This document shows positions 35,032-43,800 of a DNA stretch of 64,000 nucleotides, piece by piece (the stretch's first letter is position 1; each line of letters opens with the position of its first letter). The stretch lies in assembly GCF_031450805.1 (NCBI RefSeq), contig NZ_JARTVY010000005.1:558001-622000 (forward strand), in the 5' to 3' direction. The notes below the pieces were generated by a model. The model saw nothing but the letters and a program-made list of their open reading frames with translations. It did not search any database and had not been told where the DNA came from. The position numbers were made by a program, and so were the translations under genes. Origin of the DNA: Caballeronia sp031450805 (GTDB lineage Bacteria; Pseudomonadota; Gammaproteobacteria; Burkholderiales; Burkholderiaceae).

Positions 35032-36125
35032 TGGATGACCGATCATCTGGCGCATCGTCCCGCAATACGGGGTTATCGGATTCGCTAACGGAGCGGCTGC
35101 GGAACGAGCCATGGCTTTTTGGCTTCCTGTCGCTGATGCGCCGCGTCGGCGCCAACAAGCGCATCGATCCGATCGGGACCGCCGAGCGGCCGGGCGCAGA
35201 ACCGTTCCGCCTCGGCCAGCGGCCCAGCCTGACGTTCTCGCCGCGGGAGATTGCCGATGTCGACGAACGCAACGGGCGCCTGCATGTGCATCTGTACGGA
35301 CTCGGCGTGCTCGGTCCCAATGGCCCGTTGCCCATTCACATGACGGAGATCGCGAGAGAGCGCGAAGAGAGCCGGCACGACGCCACGCTAAGCCGCTTCC
35401 TCGACCTCTTTCATCACCGATATCTGGGCGTCCTGTATCGGGCGTGGGCGTCGGGACAAGCGGCGGCGGGTCTGGACCGCGCCGACGACGAGAGCTTTTC
35501 GTCGCATGCCGCGAGTCTCACCGGGCAGCATCCCGACGAGATAGCGCAACGCGCGTTGCCGGCTCATGCGCAACTGGCGGGGTCGCCGGGTGTCACGCGC
35601 GAAGCCCGCGATCCGGATGGCCTCTGCATGACGCTCGAGCATTACTTCGGCGTGCCGGTGAGCATCGACGAGTATGTGTTTCATTGGGTGAGTGTGCCGC
35701 GCGAAGAGCAGACGCACCTAGGCGAGCCCGGCGCGGCGTCGATTCTCGGAGATGGCGCGATGCTCGGCGAGCAGGCGCCGGACAGGCAGCATCGGTTTCG
35801 ACTCATCATCGGGCCAGTCGATCTCGAGCAATATCTGCGGTTCACGCCGCGCGGCGCGGCGCTACCGGAACTTGTCGACTGGGTGCGTGCTTTCGTGGGG
35901 CGTGAGTTCCAGTGGGAATTGGAACTGCGGATCCGGGCCGACTGCGCGAGTCCCGCCGTCATTGGAGGACAGCAGCAGTTGGGGTGGTCCGGCTGGCTCG
36001 GTCAATCGCCCGATGGCAAGCCGATCACCGGCATGAGGTTCGATCCCGAGGAGTACATCAGGCGAGGCGACCTGAGGTCCGTCCCTGGTGCCGATCGTGC
36101 CGACTCGCTGCGAGGTCCGACATAG
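35031..36125 (+). CDS. tssG: Type VI secretion baseplate protein TssG
   Basis: TssG (VasB) links the TssF arms in the baseplate wedge. The 364-residue protein has the early EPWLFGFLSLMRRVGANKRI and LTFSPREIADVDER segments. LYGLGVLGPNGPLPIHMTEI and LDLFHHRYLGVLYRAWASGQ are the strongest family motifs. A GTG three bases earlier is also in frame. The ATG at 35031 overlaps the tssF stop by one base. No other core tss gene follows it here. Confidence 0.96.
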   Translation: MDDRSSGASSRNTGLSDSLTERLRNEPWLFGFLSLMRRVGANKRIDPIGTAERPGAEPFRLGQRPSLTFSPREIADVDERNGRLHVHLYGLGVLGPNGPLPIHMTEIAREREESRHDATLSRFLDLFHHRYLGVLYRAWASGQAAAGLDRADDESFSSHAASLTGQHPDEIAQRALPAHAQLAGSPGVTREARDPDGLCMTLEHYFGVPVSIDEYVFHWVSVPREEQTHLGEPGAASILGDGAMLGEQAPDRQHRFRLIIGPVDLEQYLRFTPRGAALPELVDWVRAFVGREFQWELELRIRADCASPAVIGGQQQLGWSGWLGQSPDGKPITGMRFDPEEYIRRGDLRSVPGADRADSLRGPT

Positions 36126-36182
36126 CGCGACACGTATTTTCGGAGTATTTGAATATCGAGGTCAGTATCATTAGGATAACGT

Positions 36183-36572
36183 ATGTTCAAATCATTGAAC
36201 GCAATCGCGATTGGTCTCGTGCTGCTTGTCATGGCGTCATTGAACGTCAACTCAACGAGACAGTTCTTGCAGAGCTCGGTCGTTGTGCCGGGACGAGTGG
36301 TCGCATTGAACGCCGGCGGGAGTCACCCTCAGGTCGAGTTCGTCACGTTGTCCGGTGAACGAGTCTCCTATCCTCAGGGCGGCCTGGTCTTCGGCATGAA
36401 AGTCGGGGAGGCAGTGCGCGTGCGGTATGCGCCGGCGGCGGTGCGTCACAGCGCGACGCTCGACGCGTTCGGGACGGTGTGGTACGCAGCGCTTCTTCTG
36501 GCAACGGTCGGACTGGGCTTCGTCGTGGCGGGGGTAGTGAGCGTGTTGCGGCGTGAGGCTAATAACAAGTGA
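36183..36572 (+). CDS. DUF3592-type membrane protein
   Basis: This 129-residue protein has an N-terminal membrane helix (LNAIAIGLVLLVMASLNV). A short beta-rich region follows (GRVVALNAGGSHPQVEF, YPQGGLVFGMKVGEAVRVRY), then a C-terminal helix (WYAALLLATVGLGFVVAGVV). That is the DUF3592 layout. AGGA lies six bases before the ATG. It stands between tssG and the spike genes. No role in secretion is established. Confidence 0.8.
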   Translation: MFKSLNAIAIGLVLLVMASLNVNSTRQFLQSSVVVPGRVVALNAGGSHPQVEFVTLSGERVSYPQGGLVFGMKVGEAVRVRYAPAAVRHSATLDAFGTVWYAALLLATVGLGFVVAGVVSVLRREANNK

Positions 36573-36582
36573 ATTCAGATTT

Positions 36583-37125
36583 ATGTTCCTGCTAAGACCA
36601 AGCGAGTGGAGCTATAGCACCGGCGCGACCGGAGGTGTCTGCGCCGATGTGGTTGTCGCATCGGGCGGCTCCATCGTGCTCAGCGACCCGGACGCGAAAG
36701 ACGAAGCGTTCTACTACGGCGGCATCGGCGCCGGCATGGGCGTCGGCATCAAGATTCCTCGTCTCAAGCTCCCGGGGCTTAACGGGAAGGAAGTAGGTGG
36801 CGCGGGCTCCGCGAAGTCGTTTCCCAGCGGGGGCGCCATCTTCATGACCGATGCCTTTCGAGGCAGCGAACTCTCACGCCGGGACATTCAAGGCGCCACC
36901 GTGTACGTGGACGCAGGAGGGGGTCTCCTGCTCGGTGCAGGTGGTTCGGTCATGTTTCTTGGCATCAACTCGGCCGAGTTGATTCTGGGGCTCTCCTCAC
37001 CTGGCATGCTCTATCTGGCCGAGCGAGCCATTGCCCAAGCGCCTGCGTTGCTGGTCATGGGCGGCATTACCGCCGGACTTCAGGCGGGGCTGGGCGTCGG
37101 ATTGCTTGCAGGCTACCTGCATTAG
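36583..37125 (+). CDS. Glycine-rich protein of unknown function in the T6SS island
   Basis: I do not recognise this 180-residue protein. From the ATG at 36583 it reads MFLLRPSEWSYSTGATGGVC, then glycine-rich amphipathic segments (YYGGIGAGMGVGIKIPRL, AGGGLLLGAGGSVMFLGI) and a hydrophobic C-terminus (LLVMGGITAGLQAGLGVGLL). A GTG at 36553, overlapping the previous gene, is an alternative start. Neither has a strong ribosome binding site. It lies just upstream of vgrG, so a role linked to the spike or to effector handling is possible but unproven. Confidence 0.65.
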   Translation: MFLLRPSEWSYSTGATGGVCADVVVASGGSIVLSDPDAKDEAFYYGGIGAGMGVGIKIPRLKLPGLNGKEVGGAGSAKSFPSGGAIFMTDAFRGSELSRRDIQGATVYVDAGGGLLLGAGGSVMFLGINSAELILGLSSPGMLYLAERAIAQAPALLVMGGITAGLQAGLGVGLLAGYLH

Positions 37126-37222
37126 ACACGCGCGTTCGATCTCCCGAGCGGCAGCCATCCACCGATGGACTCGCCCGCATAAATTCTGGAATCCGAAGCA
37201 CGTAACTGGAGAATCTACTGAA

Positions 37223-39487
37223 GTGCTGACTTCTAAAACCCGTACTGTGACCATCAGCGGCGCCGCGCTTCCGACGGGCCCCGATGGCACACCCTCTCTC
37301 CTGCTCAGCGCCCTGCGCGGCGGGGAAACGCTGTCGAGCATCTACAAATACACGCTGGACTGCCGCACGCCGCTCGAATCCGCCATGCCTGAACGGGCGG
37401 CCGCGAATCTGGATCTCAAGTCGATGATCGGGAAGGAACTGACGATCACCATCGAACTGGAAGGCATGGGCAGCTTTCTGCCCGGGCTCGTTGGCATGGG
37501 CGGCGCGACCAACATCGGCGCGGGCACGCGCGAGATCAGCGGGATCGTCACGCAGGCGCATTACGCAGGCCAGGCCGACCGCCAGAGTCACTATCAGCTC
37601 GTACTCAAACCGTGGATCTCGCTCGCGGAGAAGCGTTCGGACTTCAAAATCTATCAGGGTAAGACGGTCGTTGAAATCGTCGAGGCGGTACTCGGCAATT
37701 ACATGTACTCGTATGAGACGCGCCTGAGCGAAACGTATCCGGTGCTGGATTATCAGGTGCAGTACGGCGAAACGGATTTTCGCTTCATTCAGCGCCTGAT
37801 GGCCGAGCACGGCATCTACTGGTTCTTCGAGCACAGCAAGGGTTTCCACCGGATGATCCTGGTCGATCAGCTCGGCGCACACAAGCCGGTGGAAAGCGCT
37901 GCGTATCAAACGCTATGGTATTTCCCGCCGGGTCATCGAGTGGATCGCGAGCACATCGATGCATTCAATCTCGATGGAAGTCTTCAGTCCGGCCGATGGA
38001 CCACGAATGACTTCGACTTCAAGAAACCGAGTGCGGCGCTAATCGTTCAGAACGAGTTGCCGCAAGACACCGCGCACAACGACCTTGAGCGCTACGAGTG
38101 GCCTGGCGACTTCACCGATCCCTCGCAAGGCGAGCAGTTCGCCCGTTTGCGGATGGAGGAGGAGCGCGCGCAAGGCGAGCGGGCACATGGTTCGGGCAAC
38201 GTGCGGGACATCGTATGCGGCACGACCTTCCGCCTCGAAGGCTTTCCGCATGAAGCGGCCAATCGCGAGTATCTGGTGATCGCATCGGCGATTGCGGCAT
38301 CGGAAGCCAGCGAGGCGAGCGGCTCGGGCGAGTATCGCTTCGCGTCGTCGTTCGTCGTGCAGCCTGCGACCTCCGTGTTCCGTCCGCCGCGTGGGGATTA
38401 TCCGAAGCCGCGCACGAGCGGTCCTCAGACCGCCATCGTCACCGGTCCGGCGGGCCAGGAAATCTGGACCGACCAGTACGGCCGCGTGAAGCTGAGCTTC
38501 CATTGGGATCGTTCGGGCGTGAAGGATCAGAGCTCGTCGTGCTGGGTGCGCGTGTCATATCCGTGGGCCGGCGGCGGGTACGGAGGCGTGAACATTCCGC
38601 GCGTGGGGAGCGAGGTGATCGTCGATTTCGAGAATGGCGATCCGGACCGTCCTATCGTCGTGGGACGCCTCTATAACGCCGAGACGATGCCTCCGTGGGA
38701 TCTGCCCGGCAACGCGACGCAAAGCGGCATGCTCTCGCGCTCGATGAAAGGTAGCGCAGAGACCGCCAATGGCTTGCGCTTCGAGGACAAGCAGGGCGCC
38801 GAGGAAGTATGGCTGCAGGCTCAGAAGGACATGAATACGACCGTCAAGAACAACGAGTCGCATTCGGTCACGGCGAATCGCACCAAGTCGGTGGGAGGCA
38901 GCGAGACCACGACCGTGGGCGGCACGCGCACGGAGACGGTCACGGGTGATGAAACCATCACGCTGCAAGCGAACCGCACGTGCTCGGTAACGCTGAACGA
39001 TACGCTCAACGTAGGCGTCGATCAGTCGACGACCATCAAGGGAAATCAGACGCACGACGTCATCGTCAATCGGACGAGCACCGTCGGGGGCAATGACACG
39101 CTCACCGTGACCGGCTTTCGCGAGGAGACGGTGAATGGCACGAGCACGGAAACCGTTACGCAGGCGAAGACATCGACGCTTCTGGCGGACCATACCGTGG
39201 CGGTAACCGGCCAGCAAGTCGTCAACGTCGGCACGAAGCAGGCGGTCACCGTCGGCACGAACGCCACACTTCACGCGGGCGACAAAATCGAGTTCGTGTG
39301 CGGCGCGGCGAAAATCGTCATGCATTCGAGCGGCAAGATCGAGATTAACGGAACGGACATTTCGGTCACCGGCAAGAAGATCGTCGCGACCGGGTCTGAC
39401 AGCCATGCGATCAATGGCGGCACAGTCACGAGCTCGGCGACGAAAACCAATACCGTTCAGGGCTCGGTCCTGAAGTTGAATCCGTAA
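37223..39487 (+). CDS. vgrG: Type VI secretion spike protein VgrG
   Basis: VgrG/TssI is the trimeric puncturing spike of T6SS. The 754-residue protein starts at a GTG (37223) with GGAGAA upstream. The open frame runs 192 bp further into the previous gene. It has gp27-like domains (YKYTLDCRTPLESAMPE, ISGIVTQAHYAGQADRQSHY, QYGETDFRFIQRLMAEHGIY), then the gp5 OB fold (IVTGPAGQEIWTDQYGRVK, SSSCWVRVSYPWAGGGYGGV, GSEVIVDFENGDPDRPIVVG). About 200 residues of a repeated beta-prism needle follow, rich in T/V/G. It ends in SSATKTNTVQGSVLKLNP with no extra toxin domain, so it serves as a carrier for the downstream Rhs protein. Confidence 0.97.
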   Translation: MLTSKTRTVTISGAALPTGPDGTPSLLLSALRGGETLSSIYKYTLDCRTPLESAMPERAAANLDLKSMIGKELTITIELEGMGSFLPGLVGMGGATNIGAGTREISGIVTQAHYAGQADRQSHYQLVLKPWISLAEKRSDFKIYQGKTVVEIVEAVLGNYMYSYETRLSETYPVLDYQVQYGETDFRFIQRLMAEHGIYWFFEHSKGFHRMILVDQLGAHKPVESAAYQTLWYFPPGHRVDREHIDAFNLDGSLQSGRWTTNDFDFKKPSAALIVQNELPQDTAHNDLERYEWPGDFTDPSQGEQFARLRMEEERAQGERAHGSGNVRDIVCGTTFRLEGFPHEAANREYLVIASAIAASEASEASGSGEYRFASSFVVQPATSVFRPPRGDYPKPRTSGPQTAIVTGPAGQEIWTDQYGRVKLSFHWDRSGVKDQSSSCWVRVSYPWAGGGYGGVNIPRVGSEVIVDFENGDPDRPIVVGRLYNAETMPPWDLPGNATQSGMLSRSMKGSAETANGLRFEDKQGAEEVWLQAQKDMNTTVKNNESHSVTANRTKSVGGSETTTVGGTRTETVTGDETITLQANRTCSVTLNDTLNVGVDQSTTIKGNQTHDVIVNRTSTVGGNDTLTVTGFREETVNGTSTETVTQAKTSTLLADHTVAVTGQQVVNVGTKQAVTVGTNATLHAGDKIEFVCGAAKIVMHSSGKIEINGTDISVTGKKIVATGSDSHAINGGTVTSSATKTNTVQGSVLKLNP

Positions 39488-39496
39488 GGCGGCGTC

Positions 39497-40843
39497 ATGA
39501 ATAACTGGCAACCGACGAATCCTGTCGATCGTCGTCTCATGGACGCGCACCAGGACTGGCTGCAGTTCGCGCAGGACAAACCCGCGCGGCTCTTGTACTG
39601 GTCCGCCAACGAGCCGGACCTCGAACTGATCCACGCATATTTCCAGAGCCAGAAGAGACTGTCCAGCGCGGTCATGCAGTTCACATCGCCGTTCGAGACC
39701 GAGAGCCAATATCCGCTTTCGCTCGTTCGCGAGATTTCGGATTACTACGAAAAGACCCGGGACGGATCGGCCGCGAATGGCATCGTCGCAAATTGGTCGA
39801 TTCCCTCGCGCTCGAACGAGAGCGAGACACATCACCTCATGAATGTGCTGGACAGTCTGATGGCGCATCATCCCGACGTGTTTCCAGGCATGGTGCTCGT
39901 GCTCCGTCCGCAGTCAATCAAGAATGAGCAAGCGTTCGAGCGCTGGCTCGATGAGCTCCTGGGCGCCTTCGACAAGGGGCGCTGGAGATCCGAACGCTTA
40001 CGCCTCGTTCAATACGGCGTTGCGACCGCCCCGTTGGCTTCGTTGCGCCAGAACCGGCCCTCGCAGGTAAAGCTCGTTCGCGGCCGCTATTACATGGAAG
40101 CGGTCCCGCGCGAGCTCGTCGCCCAGTCCGGTGAGCGTGGCCCCGGTGGAGAGTTCCGCCGCCTTTTCGTGGAGCTGTCCGAGTCGATTTCGCGCGATGA
40201 CCCGCAGCACCTTGCGCGACTGCGTGAACGCGCGCTCGCCATCACGTCGCGTGAGCAATGGCCCGATCAAAGTGCGGTCGTGCATCTGATCGCGGGCGCG
40301 GCGTATTTGAAGTGGAAATCGAATGATGAAGCGCTGGCCGCTTATCAGGCCGCAACGCAAGCAGGGCGGCAGGCATTGGACGCAGCCCACCCCGGCGGGA
40401 ACAAGCTGGTTGTCAACGGTCTCTTCGGTGAGGCCAGCGTTCACCTGATGCAATCGGACTTCAAGAGCGCCGCGCGTTGTTACGACGAAGCGGCGCAGTA
40501 TGCCGCAGCCGAGCAGGACGGAATTCTGACCGTCGAATCGCGCCGCATGCAGGCGTGGTGTCTGGAGAAGACCGGCCGCACCGATCAGGCGTTCGAAGCC
40601 GGGATGCAGGCGCTGGCTGCGGGCCAATGGCTGGAGCCTGCGATCCGCTCCAACAGCAATCTCCAGCTGGTTACGGCGTGGATGCTCGGACAAACAGGCT
40701 TCTTCGACAAGCATCACAAGCGTCGCGATGACGTGGTGGCCCAATTCAAGTCGCTCTACGGTGAAAACTGGCGCGAAGGGATCAAGCCGCTTGCGCCGGA
40801 TCAGGTTTCGCGACTCTTCATCGCTGCACAGGAGGGCGCGTAA
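39497..40843 (+). CDS. Unrecognised 448-aa protein between vgrG and rhs, probable effector-loading partner
   Basis: I do not recognise the family. The protein starts MNNWQPTNPVDRRLMDAHQD, ten bases after vgrG. The N-terminal half is mixed alpha/beta (RLLYWSANEPDLELIHAYFQ, VFPGMVLVLRP). The C-terminal half has TPR-like helical pairs (AAYLKWKSNDEALAAYQAAT, ASVHLMQSDFKSAARCYDEA, RMQAWCLEKTGRTDQAFEAG). No signal peptide or membrane helix is visible. Its stop overlaps the rhs start. Known Rhs loci place an adaptor such as EagR (DUF1795) or Tap (DUF4123) here. Neither is recognisable, so this is a candidate for a different adaptor. Confidence 0.75.
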   Translation: MNNWQPTNPVDRRLMDAHQDWLQFAQDKPARLLYWSANEPDLELIHAYFQSQKRLSSAVMQFTSPFETESQYPLSLVREISDYYEKTRDGSAANGIVANWSIPSRSNESETHHLMNVLDSLMAHHPDVFPGMVLVLRPQSIKNEQAFERWLDELLGAFDKGRWRSERLRLVQYGVATAPLASLRQNRPSQVKLVRGRYYMEAVPRELVAQSGERGPGGEFRRLFVELSESISRDDPQHLARLRERALAITSREQWPDQSAVVHLIAGAAYLKWKSNDEALAAYQAATQAGRQALDAAHPGGNKLVVNGLFGEASVHLMQSDFKSAARCYDEAAQYAAAEQDGILTVESRRMQAWCLEKTGRTDQAFEAGMQALAAGQWLEPAIRSNSNLQLVTAWMLGQTGFFDKHHKRRDDVVAQFKSLYGENWREGIKPLAPDQVSRLFIAAQEGA

Positions 40844-43800
40844 TGGCTCTGCTCGCAGTGAACCATCTGACGCCGGTAGTTGGGATCGACGTTCATCAGG
40901 TGACGGGGCCGCCGTTTCCGATCATGCCGCATCCGCATGTGGGGTTCGTGTTTGACGTGCAGGAGTACATTGCGGCGTTCGAGGCGATGATCGGCAGCAT
41001 CGTGTTCAGCTTCATCGAGGAACAGGTCTCGGACTTCGTGGCATCGCACGAGGCGCAGATCGCCGAGGTGATGAACAGCGGGGTCGTCAAGTCGGCGATG
41101 GGTACCGTTGCGGCGGTGAACGACGCCGTCGACAAGGTGATGGACAACGACGTCGTCAAAACCGTCGCGAATCTCCAGAACAGCATAAACGATGCGCTGG
41201 GCGGAAACGTCGGTCGTGGCGGCGGCGGCGCGCCGATCTGGATCAACGGCTTCATGCGCGCAACAGCCGGCACGCATAACTACCACATCCCCGGCCTGCA
41301 CTTTCCGCTTGGCGGGACGTTCACGGGTGCGGACGCGAAAGGCCCGTCGCAGGACTCGGAATCGTTCATGGGCAGCAAGACGGTGCTGGCCAATGGCGAT
41401 CCGCTCTCGTTCCTCGCGCTGCCTGCGCTGAGCTGCTGGTTCGTCGGCATGGTGCCGATGGACCACAACAGCGCGCACACTGACCGCAAGAGCATGTCGT
41501 TGCCGACTGCGGTGATGCTGCCGATTCCGGCAGGGCGTCCGGTGCTGGTGGGTGGCCCGCCGATCATGAACATGATGGCGTTCGCCGCGGGGCTGTTCAA
41601 GGCGTTCCGCGGCTCGAAGCTCGCGAAGAAGCTGTTCGAGAAGTTTCCGTCGGGTTTCATCAAGTGCGTCATTTTCGACGCGGAGCCGGTGAATTCCGTC
41701 ACCGGCGAAGTCGTCGTGCAGCAGAACGACTTCACGATCGAAGGGCGTCTGCCGCTCGTGTGGGATCGCTATTACGCGAGTCACGACCCTCACGCGGGCG
41801 CGCTCGGTCATGGCTGGCAGAGTCCCGCCGACGTCCGCCTCGAACTCGTGCGCGACGACACCGGGAACCAGGCGCAGTTCGGCGCAGCGGTTTATTTCCC
41901 CGACCACTTCACCGCGTTCGACATGCTGCCCGATCAACCGGGCTGGGACGCGCGCCGATACGATCGTCAGCATGGCCATGCGGTCTACATCGAGGGCGAC
42001 GCGCTGACCGTGCGTACGCGAGGCGGTCTGGAATACGCCTTTGCATTGCCTGTGCACTGGCGCGAACAGGTTCCGGCGAAGCGGAGCGGCCGGCGTATGC
42101 ATCTTCCGCTCACGCAGTTGTCGGATCTCAACGGCAACGCGTGGCGAGTCGAGCGATCGGAGCAAGCCGGTGCGGTCCTGCGCTTTGTCGAGCACTCTGC
42201 CGGCCGGCCTACCGGTCGCGCGCTGCACGCGGGTGCGGGCGACGTGCGCGGCTGCCTTGGCGAACTCACGCTCGTCGATGCGCGCGGCCAACGGCATCCG
42301 CTCGTGCGATACGAGCAGAACCGCACCGGCGACCTCATCGCCGTGCACGACGCGCTGAAAGCGCCGTACACGTTCGAATATCGTGGCGAGCATCTGATGG
42401 TGCGCCATACCGACCGCAACGGCCTGTCGTTCTACTACTCTCATCAGCAGCACGCGGACGGCCTGTGGCGCGTCGATCATGCCTGGGGTGACGGGGGCCT
42501 GTACGACTATCGCTTCGAATACGACCTGACGTATCTCGAGACGCGCATTGTCGATTCGCTCGGCGGCGTCTCGGTGCTCCAGTACGACGCGCAGCAATTG
42601 CCGGTGAGCCGCACGGACCAGTTGGGCGGCGTGCGCAGCTATCGGTACGACGGTGCCGGGCGCACCATCGCCGAGACGGATCCGGCGGGCTACACGACGA
42701 GTTGGGAATACGACGAGCACGCGAACCTCATCGAGCAGCGCCTGCCCGATGACACGGCCGTACGCACGCAGTATGACGCGGATCACCGGCCGGTTGCGAT
42801 CAGCGATCCTGAAGGCGGCGTATGGCAGCAGAAGTGGGATGCGCGCGGCAATTTGATTGCGCAGATCACGCCATCGGGCACGGCTTCGCAGTTCGCATAC
42901 GATTCACAGGGTCAGTTGGTTCAGGTCACGGACGCCGCGCAGCAGGTGACAACGCTCGCGTACGATCCGCTCGGCTACCTCGCCGAGCTGACCGACCCGG
43001 TCGGACGTGCGACGCGTTTCCGGCATGACGCGCGCGGTAATCTGCTGCGTCGAGAATCGCCGGGTGAAGAAGCGACCACTTATACGTGGGACCCGAAAGG
43101 GCGGCTCGTGGCGTGCGCCTTGCCAGGGGAGCGCTTCGTGCGTTGCGAGTATGACGCCGAAGACAACCTGACGCGGTACACCGACGAAGCGGGTCATGTC
43201 ACCACGTTTGGCTACTACGGACAGGGCCAGCTGGCGAGCCGAACCGACGCCGACGGCAGCGTCACGCGTTATCACTACGACACCGAAGAACAACTGACCG
43301 GCGTTACCAATCCGCTGGGGCAGACCTGGAAGTTGAGACGCGACGCGGCGGGGAGGCTCGTCGAGGAAGTCGGCTATGACGGGCAATCGCGGCGCTATGC
43401 GTACAACCGCGCGGGCCATCTCACGCAGACGATGGACCCGCTCGGCCACGCACTGGCAATCACCTGCGATCCGCTCGGCCGGATCACGAGCCGCATCGCG
43501 GGTGAAGCGCAGGAGCACTATCGGTACAACGGGCGCGGGCAGCTCACCGAGGCGCGCAATGCACAAAGCGTCGTGGAGCGCAGCTACGACGACGACGGAC
43601 GGCTGGTGCGCGAGACGCAGCAGCAGGACGAAGCCACGGCGGTGCTCGAGTATGTCTACGACGCTGCGGGCCGGTTGCAGCTGCACGATCGCACGCTCAG
43701 GCTCGCCACTGGCGACACGCGTTTCGCTCAGGCGCTCAAATACGAGTACGACGCGCTCGGGCAGCCGCAAAGTGTCCAGATGGACGACCACGAGCCTATC

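Noticed and set aside
38830..39430. Short repeated motifs considered as a CRISPR or DNA repeat array
   Set aside because: Repetition is at protein level (VgrG beta-prism). The DNA units are not identical and have no spacers.
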